This document shows, piece after piece, positions 1 through 6,063 of a stretch of 7,371 nt of DNA. Source of the DNA: Alphaproteobacteria bacterium (GTDB lineage Bacteria; Pseudomonadota; Alphaproteobacteria; Sphingomonadales; Sphingomonadaceae); assembly GCA_018830415.1 (NCBI GenBank), contig JAHJSJ010000032.1, positions 1 to 7,371 of the forward strand, in the 5' to 3' direction. The translations under genes were made by a program, and so were the position numbers. The notes under the pieces are model-generated. The model worked only from the letters and a program-made list of their open reading frames with translations, was not told the origin of the DNA and made no database searches. Within the stretch, counting starts at the first letter, position 1. The number at the start of each line of letters is the position of its first letter.

Positions 1-477
1 CTGCGTGCCGACGCGGAAGGTGATATCGGCGATCTTGGCAAAGCCATAGCGCTGATAGAACCGCTGCGCGCCGTAATTTTCGGAATAGACCGATAACAGC
101 ACCGCATCATGGCCGCCCGCGTGGGCCTGATCCAGCGCCCATTCCATCAGCTGTGCCCCGACCCCGGTGCCGGTGTGCTGCGGCAGGGCGTAAAGCTGGC
201 TGAGCTCAATCGGATTTGTCGCGGCGGAATGGTGGGCATAGTGGCTGGGGTAACGCAGCTTGCAATAGGCGACCAGTTCGCCGCCATTTTCGGCAAGGCA
301 GTGGGTGCATTCCGCGCCCGCAATTTCCTGCGCCACGGCAGCAGGATCATGCACATCGGCAAGGAACGCGGCGAGGTCTGCCGGGGTATAGAGATGCGCG
401 AAGGCGGCGGTGAAGGTTTCGGCCCCCAGCGCGGCAAGCGCGGGCGCATCGGCGATGGTGGCGGGACGCAGGATCAT
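1..477 (-). CDS. GNAT family N-acetyltransferase (partial, C-terminus cut off)
   Basis: The frame stays open from the ATG at 477 to the left edge (159 codons seen, no stop), so the C-terminus lies outside the window. The protein begins MILRPATIADAPALAAL, the usual first strand and helix of GNAT enzymes. The acetyl-CoA binding motif A is visible as QLYALPQHTGTGVGAQLM, where QHTGTGVG fits the Q/RxxGxG/A pyrophosphate-binding loop. It is followed by a segment ending ENYGAQRFYQRYGF, the typical 'N..A..fY.k.GF' motif B end. Members transfer an acetyl group from acetyl-CoA to an amine in the cytoplasm. The substrate cannot be told from sequence; small molecules, peptides or protein N-termini are all possible. 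An in-frame ATG at 507 would add 10 Arg/Ala-rich residues, but I prefer 477 because family members start right at the ILRPAT strand. The gene is divergent from the asparaginase gene. Family call is firm, function open. Confidence 0.9.
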   Translation of the reverse strand, partial: MILRPATIADAPALAALGAETFTAAFAHLYTPADLAAFLADVHDPAAVAQEIAGAECTHCLAENGGELVAYCKLRYPSHYAHHSAATNPIELSQLYALPQHTGTGVGAQLMEWALDQAHAGGHDAVLLSVYSENYGAQRFYQRYGFAKIADITFRVGTQ

Positions 478-552
478 GGGCGCTGCCCTAGCGCGGGCGG
501 CGCGCATTGTTAAGCTGGCGAAAGCCGCAGGGCCGCGTTACACATCGCGGGT
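478..552. promoter_or_regulatory. Divergent intergenic region (presumed promoters both ways)
   Basis: These 75 bases separate the divergent GNAT and asparaginase start codons, so at least the asparaginase promoter must lie here or just inside the GNAT gene. I found no convincing -35/-10 pair: ttgtta (507-512) resembles a -35, but the nearest TA-containing hexamer is about 23 bases away, which is too far. No strong Shine-Dalgarno sequence precedes the ATG at 553. The regulatory role is inferred from gene orientation only. Confidence 0.35.
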
Positions 553-1641
553 ATGAAGAACCTCATCACGCTGATCGCGCTCGCCCTGATGCCCGCCGCC
601 GCCTTGGCCGAGGAGGCTGCGCCGCCGCCCAAATGGTCAATTGCGATCCACGGCGGGGCAGGCACGCTAAACCGCGACGCCATGACCCCGGAAAAACGCG
701 CCGAATACGAGGCCGCGTTGCAGAACGCGCTTGATGCCGGGGCCAAGGTGCTGGCCGAAGGCGGCAGCGCAATGGATGCGATCAAGGCCGCGATCATACC
801 GATGGAGGATTCGCCGCTGTTCAATGCGGGCAAGGGCGCGGTGTTCACTTGGGACGGGACGAACGAACTCGATTCCTCGATCATGGACGGGCGGGATCGT
901 TCGGCGGGGGCCGTGGCCGGGGTAAAGACGGTGAAGAACCCGATTCTTCTGGCCGACACGGTGCGCACGCAGAGCGAGCACGTGATGCTGATGGGCGCGG
1001 GCGCGGAGGCGTTTGCGGCGGAAAAGAGCTTTGCCGTCACCCCACCCGAATATTTCGCCACCCCGGGGCGGCGCGAGGCGCTCGAACGGATGAAGGCCGA
1101 GCAGCTTTCGGCGCTGGATGTCGATTTGAAGTTCGGCACGGTGGGCGCGGTGGCGCTCGACCAGAGCGGCAATCTGGCGGCGGGCACTTCGACCGGCGGG
1201 ATGACCGGCAAACGCTGGGGGCGGGTGGGCGATGCGCCGGTAATCGGTGCAGGCACCTATGCGGACAACCGCGCCTGCGCGGTGTCGGCGACAGGGTGGG
1301 GCGAGTATTTCCTGCGGGTTGGCGTGGCGCATGAGATTTGCGCGCGGCTGCGATTCCTCATGTATGTCGCGCCGAAAGAAAAGCTGAACGAACTTGCATC
1401 TGAAGAACGGCCCATGAAGCTAATCGAAGAGGAGTTGTTTCAAGGGGTCGCTGACGGGGTCATGGCCGACGTCGCAGAACTTGGCGGCGACGGTGGGGTG
1501 ATTCTCGTCACGCCTGAAGGCCATGCGATCTTCAGCTTCAACACCAGCGGAATGTATCGCGGCCGCGCGACCAGCGATGGCGTCAACGAAGTGGCGATTT
1601 TCGGCGGCGAGGACAAGGCGTCGGCCACGCCGGACCATTGA
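553..1641 (+). CDS. Exported isoaspartyl peptidase / L-asparaginase (Ntn-hydrolase, family T2)
   Basis: This 362-residue protein belongs to the plant-type asparaginase/isoaspartyl dipeptidase family, which hydrolyses L-asparagine and beta-aspartyl dipeptides from damaged proteins. The precursor cleaves itself to expose a catalytic N-terminal threonine. Visible family marks are IHGGAGT (32-38), the GGSAMDAI segment (70-77), FNAGKGAVFTWDG (90-102), the autocleavage site GTVGAVALD with nucleophile Thr196, TSTGGMTGK (212-220), GRVGDAP (223-229; Arg224 and Asp227 match the substrate-binding Arg/Asp) and ATGWGEYFLR (246-255). Compared with E. coli IaaA, the extra N-terminus is a classic signal peptide: MKN, a hydrophobic run, then an ALA cleavage site at about residue 19. 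The mature enzyme should therefore be periplasmic. Length fits the family and the C-terminus looks complete. The gene is monocistronic as far as visible, divergent from the GNAT gene and convergent with the beta-lactamase gene. Whether asparagine or isoaspartyl peptides are preferred cannot be read from the sequence. Confidence 0.95.
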   Translation: MKNLITLIALALMPAAALAEEAAPPPKWSIAIHGGAGTLNRDAMTPEKRAEYEAALQNALDAGAKVLAEGGSAMDAIKAAIIPMEDSPLFNAGKGAVFTWDGTNELDSSIMDGRDRSAGAVAGVKTVKNPILLADTVRTQSEHVMLMGAGAEAFAAEKSFAVTPPEYFATPGRREALERMKAEQLSALDVDLKFGTVGAVALDQSGNLAAGTSTGGMTGKRWGRVGDAPVIGAGTYADNRACAVSATGWGEYFLRVGVAHEICARLRFLMYVAPKEKLNELASEERPMKLIEEELFQGVADGVMADVAELGGDGGVILVTPEGHAIFSFNTSGMYRGRATSDGVNEVAIFGGEDKASATPDH

Positions 1642-1642
1642 T

Positions 1643-1748
1643 CCCAAACCCGTTCTTGCTGAGCTTGTCGCAGCACTGTCTTTTTTCTTGAGCGTAGCTT
1701 CCGAAGAAGAACGGCCCTTCGACAAGCTCAGGGCGAACGGTTTTGGGG
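1643..1748. repeat. Imperfect inverted repeat filling the convergent gap; possible bidirectional terminator
   Basis: The arms are 1643-1673 and 1718-1748. Their cores, ctgagcttgtcg (1659-1670) and cgacaagctcag (1720-1731), are perfectly complementary over 12 bases. A further match is gttc (1652-1655) with gaac (1735-1738), flanked by cccaaaccc and ggttttgggg. The loop is about 44 bases and contains a T-rich tract (1679-1689). The repeat starts 2 bases after the asparaginase stop codon and ends 3 bases before the beta-lactamase stop codon, so it takes up nearly the whole space between the convergent genes. From memory, the core resembles a dispersed intergenic repeat of sphingomonads and other proteobacteria. 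A role in ending transcription from both sides is inference from position; the long loop and lack of a terminal T-run make it a non-classical terminator. Confidence 0.75.
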
Positions 1749-1750
1749 TT

Positions 1751-2686
1751 TCAGTATAGTTTGCCGATGATCGGCAAGCCCCGTTCCTGTTCGGCGAATT
1801 CCGCGATCACCTTGCCCACCCGCGCCAGCGTCAATTCTCCGATTGGCTGCATCGAAGCCTCGGTCTGCCGCGCTCGGAAATAGCAGGCGAAGGTGATCGG
1901 GGGCTGACCCTTCGGCCCTTCGGCAAACCCGATGTCGATATAGTTGTATTCCGCGGTGCCGATCAGCCCGCTGGTGCCGGTCTTGTCACCTGCGACCCAG
2001 CCTTCGGGCAGGCCCGCGCGCACCCGGCGCAATCCGGTTTCGGTGGCGATCATCCAGCCCTTCAACTCGGCCCGCTCGCCTTCGGGCAGAACATCGCCAT
2101 AGATGATCGCTGCCACCGTGCGCGCCATCGCGGCAGGCGTGGTGGTGTCGCGCAATTCGGTTGCGGGCACGAGGTTCATCTCCGGCTCGTAACGGTCGAC
2201 GCGGCTCGCCTCGTCCCCGATGCTACGCCAGAAGGCAGTCAGCGCCTCCGGGCCGCCGAGTTCGCGCAGCAGGATATTGGCCGCCGGATTGTCCGATGTG
2301 ATCTGCGTCGCCCGCGCCAACTCGCGCAAACTCGCGCCGCTGCCGATCCGTTCGCGGGTAAAGGGCGCGTGGGCGATCATGTCCGCCTCGCCCCATGTCA
2401 CCAGCCGGTCGGCGTCAATCGTGCCCGCCGCATGACGCTGGAGCAGCAGCGCCGCGAGCGAGAGTTTGAAGGACGAGGCATGGCCGAACCGCCGGTCGCG
2501 GTTGATCCCGACCGACATTCCGCTTTGCGTATTGTAAATCTCCGCGCCCAACGTGCCGCCTGCCGCCGCCTCGATCAGCCGCAATTCCGCTGCCAGCCTG
2601 CCGGTCGGGCTTTGATCGGGCGGAATGCAAGCTGCCGCGCCCAATGCCAGTGATCCGCCAATGAAAAACCGCCTGTCGATCATCAT
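1751..2686 (-). CDS. Class A beta-lactamase with Tat-like / lipoprotein-like signal
   Basis: A 311-residue serine beta-lactamase, which would hydrolyse beta-lactam antibiotics by an acyl-enzyme route outside the cytoplasm. All class A marks are present: SSFK with nucleophile Ser71 and Lys74, SDN (131-133), the omega-loop EPEMN with the deacylating Glu167 and Asn171 (ExxxN), and KTG (235-237) followed by TSG. TTTPAAMART (181-190) and RAGLPEGW (223-230) are also typical. The N-terminus reads DRRFFIGGSLALGAAAC: twin arginines, a hydrophobic run, then Cys20 in a weak lipobox (AAAC). This suggests Tat export and perhaps lipid anchoring. The residue before Ser71 is Ala, so the Cys69-Cys238 disulfide of KPC/SME-type carbapenemases is absent. 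I start at 2686 because its ATG overlaps the RDD stop codon as ATGA; a second ATG follows directly at 2683. The longer frame from 2800 lacks a signal and lies within the RDD gene. Last cistron of the operon; substrate range unknown. Confidence 0.93.
   Translation of the reverse strand: MMIDRRFFIGGSLALGAAACIPPDQSPTGRLAAELRLIEAAAGGTLGAEIYNTQSGMSVGINRDRRFGHASSFKLSLAALLLQRHAAGTIDADRLVTWGEADMIAHAPFTRERIGSGASLRELARATQITSDNPAANILLRELGGPEALTAFWRSIGDEASRVDRYEPEMNLVPATELRDTTTPAAMARTVAAIIYGDVLPEGERAELKGWMIATETGLRRVRAGLPEGWVAGDKTGTSGLIGTAEYNYIDIGFAEGPKGQPPITFACYFRARQTEASMQPIGELTLARVGKVIAEFAEQERGLPIIGKLY
2683..2686 (-). other. ATGA stop/start overlap, RDD to beta-lactamase
   Basis: On the minus strand the RDD frame ends ...AAG TTT TCA TGA, and the beta-lactamase ATG uses the preceding A and the TG of that stop. 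A second ATG follows at once (ATGATGATC). No good Shine-Dalgarno sequence precedes it, so the beta-lactamase is probably translated by ribosomes finishing the RDD gene (inference). Confidence 0.8.
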
Positions 2687-3618
2687 GAAAACTTGTCCGC
2701 CTTGCGTTTGCCGAAGCGCATGTCGCCTTCGAGCTTGGCGCGCAATTGCGCATAGAAGGCTTCGAGGAACGCCCGTTCGTCGCCCGCCCCCGGTTCCCAC
2801 CCGATCTTGCGGCAGATGGCGGTGTGCACCGCTGCCAATGCATCGGGCTGTGCGTCGCGCAGCAGCCGTTCGAGCGTCTGCAATTCCTTCTCGCCATACA
2901 CCGCCAGTTCCGCCTCACCAAAGCCATAGCGCACACCGGTGACTGCGCTGGCCCCGCGTGCGCCTGCCGCGCCTTGGGTGCTCAGTACATCGGCCAGCTT
3001 GGCGCGCGGGCGTTCGACCACCCAGGTGCCCGCGATGATGTCGCCCGCGCGCAGAGCATCGCGGTTGAAGAACGGGAACAGCAGGAACAGCGCAAACCAC
3101 GCGGTCATCACCCAGCCGAGCGGGCCCGCATCCTCGTTCGCGTCGCTCATCACCGCCAGCACCAGCAGCGCGATCAGCGGATAGAAAACCTCGATATCGC
3201 GCAGCAGATTGCGCGCGATCACCGCTTCGGGGGTCAGCCTGCCGCCGCCGCGCGCTGCCACACGGATGCCGGTGATGCGTTTACCCAGCGTCGCCCCGCG
3301 CGGCCCCAGTTCCTGCACCAGAAAATAGCCATACCAGGTGAAAAATCCGATCAGCGCCAGCAGGATCTGCATGAATTCTTGCGCCCCACGCGGCGCGGCG
3401 GCGGGATCCAGCCCGGTGCCGTCCACCAGCCCCTTCGCGATCCAAATCAGCGCAAGGTAAAACGCCAGCAGCCCGAACATGATGATCATCACATCAAGGA
3501 TCAGCGCGCCCGCTCGGCTGCCGCGCGATGCCAGCCTGATCGGCAGCACGATCCCTTCGGGCGTCACCAGCGTGCGCGCGCGTTTATCGGTGTTGGGGGC
3601 GCGGGCGGCGGCGCTCAT
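2683..3618 (-). CDS. RDD family membrane protein with long soluble C-terminal tail
   Basis: A 311-residue inner-membrane protein of the RDD family. The naming residues are visible: SRAGALILD (34-42), giving Arg35 and Asp42, and RNLLRD (136-141) with Asp141. TLGKRITGIRV (110-120) and DALRAGDIIAGTWVV (187-201) are further family-typical segments. Hydrophobic stretches at about 39-62, 83-102, 144-157 and 168-184 fit four membrane helices. After residue 202 comes a roughly 110-residue hydrophilic tail with two helix-like parts (ELQTLERLLRDAQ near 245-257; ERAFLEAFYAQLRAKLEG near 281-298), which is long for an RDD protein and may be a cytoplasmic interaction domain. RDD proteins are often called putative transporters, but their function is mostly unproven. 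The start ATG overlaps the SpoIIM stop codon (ATGA, 3615-3618), with a weak GAGAG ribosome site at 3625-3629; the 3' end overlaps the beta-lactamase start. Family call firm, role unknown. Confidence 0.9.
   Translation of the reverse strand: MSAAARAPNTDKRARTLVTPEGIVLPIRLASRGSRAGALILDVMIIMFGLLAFYLALIWIAKGLVDGTGLDPAAAPRGAQEFMQILLALIGFFTWYGYFLVQELGPRGATLGKRITGIRVAARGGGRLTPEAVIARNLLRDIEVFYPLIALLVLAVMSDANEDAGPLGWVMTAWFALFLLFPFFNRDALRAGDIIAGTWVVERPRAKLADVLSTQGAAGARGASAVTGVRYGFGEAELAVYGEKELQTLERLLRDAQPDALAAVHTAICRKIGWEPGAGDERAFLEAFYAQLRAKLEGDMRFGKRKADKFS
3615..3618 (-). other. ATGA stop/start overlap, SpoIIM to RDD
   Basis: The SpoIIM frame ends ...GCA GGA TGA and the RDD gene starts with the overlapping ATG. 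This is the second of two identical 4-base overlaps in the operon and supports coupled translation of the two membrane proteins. Confidence 0.8.
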
Positions 3619-4682
3619 CCTGCGCTCTCGGCAATGCGGCGCGGGCGGTAGAGGACAAAATAGGATAGCCAGAAGATCAGCATCGCCCCGCCAATCATAA
3701 AGCGGCTGCCAGCGCCTTCGACCAGCTGGCGCGGAAACGCTTCGAGGAAGGCGGCGACGATCATCATGATCACCACGCCCACCATCACCACCGCGCCGCG
3801 CCGTCCGGCTTCGGCTGCGGCGTCAAGCACCGGGCGGGTGCCGGGGAACGCCATCGTCCGCCCGATATGCAGCCCCGCCGCGCCTGCCAGCAGAATGCCC
3901 AGCAATTCGGTGGTGCCGTGCACGCTGAGCCACGCGGCCAGCTCCACCAGCAGGCCTTGGCTCGCAAACAGCCACAACAGCGCGCCCAGCATCGCGGTGT
4001 TGTGCACCAGCAGCATCAGCGACGGGATGCCGAAGGCAAACCCCAGCGCGAAGGCGAGGATGGAAACGGCGGAATTATTGCTGAACAGCTGCGCGGCGAA
4101 GGAGGACAGGCCCATCGCGCTTTCTTCAGGCCCCAGCGTTGCCAGCAATTGTTCGCGGCTGGCACCGGGCACGCGGGCATCGGCCAGCCCGCCGGGCACC
4201 AGCCGGTAATACCATTCCTCGTTCTGGGCGACCAGCAGCCAGCCGACCACGGTGCCGGATACCATCACGAACAGCGCGATGCAGATATCGAGCCAGATTT
4301 CACGCACCGCGCGGCTCCATCCGCCAAGCAGGAAATCGCGCAGCCAGCGGGCAAACCCCTGACGCGGGCCGTAAACCTGAAACCACGCGCGCTGCACCAG
4401 CGCTTCAAGATAGGCGAGCGTTGCCGCATCAAGCGAGGTTTCGCGCGCCACCGCAAGGCTGGATGCAGCGGTGCGGTAAAGCGTGGGCAGTGCCAGCAGA
4501 TCAGCATCGGGGATGCGCCGCAACCCGCCGCGCTCCATCCGGTTGATGATCGCCTCCAGCCGCCGCCAATCGCCTTCACGTTCCAGCCGGAACCGGTCCG
4601 AACGCAGCGTCGCGCTGGCAATATCGGGCGGCGCGGCGAGCTGTCCGCGCCCGAACCATGACGAGATGCGTGGTGCTTTCAT
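3615..4682 (-). CDS. SpoIIM (DUF95) family integral membrane protein
   Basis: A 355-residue membrane protein of the family named after Bacillus stage II sporulation protein M, widely found in non-sporulating bacteria next to RDD, MoxR and DUF58 genes. The first ~120 residues are soluble and helical, with the WRRLE (39-43) and LPTLYR (65-70) segments common to these longer homologues. Membrane segments follow at about 130-152, 205-228, 230-253, 258-273, 297-315 and 328-345. The segment LFSNNSAVSILAFALGF (199-215) and the conserved HGTTELLGILLAGAAGLHIG (255-274) identify the family. In Bacillus, SpoIIM acts with SpoIID and SpoIIP in peptidoglycan remodelling at the septum; no such partners are visible here, so sporulation is not implied. 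A plausible weak ribosome site, GGTGAG, lies at 4689-4694, 6 bases before the ATG. The gene starts 19 bases after the DUF58 stop codon and overlaps the RDD start by 4 bases. Confidence 0.9.
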   Translation of the reverse strand: MKAPRISSWFGRGQLAAPPDIASATLRSDRFRLEREGDWRRLEAIINRMERGGLRRIPDADLLALPTLYRTAASSLAVARETSLDAATLAYLEALVQRAWFQVYGPRQGFARWLRDFLLGGWSRAVREIWLDICIALFVMVSGTVVGWLLVAQNEEWYYRLVPGGLADARVPGASREQLLATLGPEESAMGLSSFAAQLFSNNSAVSILAFALGFAFGIPSLMLLVHNTAMLGALLWLFASQGLLVELAAWLSVHGTTELLGILLAGAAGLHIGRTMAFPGTRPVLDAAAEAGRRGAVVMVGVVIMMIVAAFLEAFPRQLVEGAGSRFMIGGAMLIFWLSYFVLYRPRRIAESAG

Positions 4683-4701
4683 CCGCCGCTCACCCGCCCC
4701 C

Positions 4702-6060
4702 TCATCCGATGGCTTCGCTGGCGCGGATCGCGAAATAACGGTCGATCAGGCGCGGGCCGATGGTGTCCCACGGAGCCTCGATCACGTCGATCCCCATCCG
4801 CCGCAATCGCTGCAATACCAGCTTGCGTTGCTGCGCCAGCGTATCGGCGGTGACGCTGCGGGCAAGTGTGGCGATGTCAGACGGCGGCGCGGCGACCAGT
4901 CGTTCGATCTCGCTGTCGGCAATGGTGACGAACAGCACCAGATGCTTGTCCACCAGCCGCCCCAGACTTTCAACCATCAGTTCAGCCGAGGTGGGATCGG
5001 TGAAATCGGAAAACAGCACCACCAGCGAACGGCGTTTGAGCTTTGATGCAAGGGTTGCCAGCGCGAGGGTGAAATTGGATTCGACCGCCTGATAATCCAG
5101 CCCGGCCGCCGCGCTTTGCAGGCGGTGGAAGGCGCGGGCATCGCCGATGAAGGGGGTCATGATCTGCGGGGTTTGCGCAAAGCCGAAAAGCGCGCATTTG
5201 TCTCCGCCCTTCAGCACGACATAGGCGCAGGTCAGCGCGGCCGACACCGCCCGGTCGATGCGCGGCAACCCGTCCACCGGTTCGCACATCGCCTGTCCGC
5301 AATCAAACGCGAACACGATCTGGTTGTTGCGTTCGCTTTCATTCTCACGCGCGAACAGGCGGGTGTGGCGCGCGCTGGCTTTCCAGTCGATGCGGCGGCG
5401 ATCCATGCCGGGTTCATATTCTGACAGAGCCTCGAACTGCGTGCCTTCGCCCCGGATGCGGCGGTTGATCAGGCCAAGCTGGGCGTTGCGCAGGAAGGTC
5501 TGCAATTCGGGCGAGCGCACCGGCGACAGATCGGGCCAGATCCGCACCACCTGTTCAAGCGGGTGGCTCACCTGCCGCGCGCCCAGGCCCAGCGGCCCGT
5601 CCCAGCGCAGCCAGGCGCGGGTAACGGGTGCGGTGCCGCGCCGGGTGGGTGTGACGGTGGCTTCACCGCGCCAGCCGGGGGCATCGGGCAGGGGCGCAAG
5701 ATAGGCGGTGATCCGCCCGCCGGGGGCCAGCCGCGCATCGCAGGCCACCGCAGCAGCAACCCCGGTGCGCCGCCCGCTGGTGAAGCGCGCGGTGATGGCA
5801 AGCGTTGCGGGTTGGCCGACTTCGACATCATCGGGGGCCTGCACATCCCACACCGCGCAGCGGCCCGCCAGCAGCGCATCGGCCACCACCAGCGCCAGCA
5901 ACACGGCCCCCGCCAGCGGGGCGATCACCCATGCGCCGGGAGAAGCTGCCGCGATCACCAGCGCCACCGGGGCGAGGCCGGCAAACACCCACGCCGCACG
6001 CTCGGTCGGCACCAGCGGCAGCGGCGGCAGGTTTACGCGGGGGAGGGCGAGGCGCGCCAT
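4702..6060 (-). CDS. DUF58 domain protein with VWA-like fold and degenerate MIDAS
   Basis: A 452-residue protein of the DUF58 family, the usual partner of MoxR ATPases. Two hydrophobic segments near the N-terminus (about 22-40 and 43-65) should anchor it in the inner membrane. A beta-rich stretch follows (about 68-175), then the DUF58 signature: RGEGTQFEALSEYEPG (203-218) and DRRRIDWKASARHTRLFARE (220-239). The VWA-like part starts at IVFAFDCGQAM (248-258) and includes LVVLFSDFTD (346-355). Canonical VWA domains bind metal through DxSxS; here the motif is D253-C-G-Q-A, so both serines are gone and metal binding is doubtful. The C-terminal part carries the usual 'll.rlrr.GidVieap' segment (415-430). 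DUF58 proteins are thought to be adaptors or substrates of MoxR chaperones; the exact role is unproven. The start lies 3 bases after the MoxR stop codon with no strong ribosome site, suggesting coupled translation. Family call firm. Confidence 0.92.
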   Translation of the reverse strand: MARLALPRVNLPPLPLVPTERAAWVFAGLAPVALVIAAASPGAWVIAPLAGAVLLALVVADALLAGRCAVWDVQAPDDVEVGQPATLAITARFTSGRRTGVAAAVACDARLAPGGRITAYLAPLPDAPGWRGEATVTPTRRGTAPVTRAWLRWDGPLGLGARQVSHPLEQVVRIWPDLSPVRSPELQTFLRNAQLGLINRRIRGEGTQFEALSEYEPGMDRRRIDWKASARHTRLFARENESERNNQIVFAFDCGQAMCEPVDGLPRIDRAVSAALTCAYVVLKGGDKCALFGFAQTPQIMTPFIGDARAFHRLQSAAAGLDYQAVESNFTLALATLASKLKRRSLVVLFSDFTDPTSAELMVESLGRLVDKHLVLFVTIADSEIERLVAAPPSDIATLARSVTADTLAQQRKLVLQRLRRMGIDVIEAPWDTIGPRLIDRYFAIRASEAIG

Positions 6061-6063
6061 TGC

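Noticed and set aside
478..507. Earlier GNAT start at 507
   Set aside because: Possible, but it adds only an Arg/Ala stretch before the family's usual ILRPAT start; no good ribosome site favours it.
507..541. Sigma-70-like promoter ttgtta ... gttaca
   Set aside because: Spacing of about 23 bases is outside the normal range, so I do not call a promoter.
510..1256. 248-codon open frame on the minus strand
   Set aside because: Lies across the conserved asparaginase motifs on the other strand and is Ser/Ala/Pro-rich without a domain.
2687..2800. Upstream start for the beta-lactamase at 2800
   Set aside because: The added 38 residues are Arg/Gly-rich, would bury the Tat-like signal inside the protein and come from sequence coding for the RDD tail in another frame.
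2746..3651. 301-codon open frame on the plus strand
   Set aside because: Antisense to the RDD gene, with a composition rich in Arg, Gln, His and Ala and no recognisable domain.
3867..4661. 264-codon open frame on the plus strand
   Set aside because: Antisense to the SpoIIM gene and very rich in Gln and Arg; shadow frame.
3615..4682. Sporulation function suggested by the SpoIIM name
   Set aside because: The family is common in non-sporulating bacteria, and no other sporulation genes are visible.
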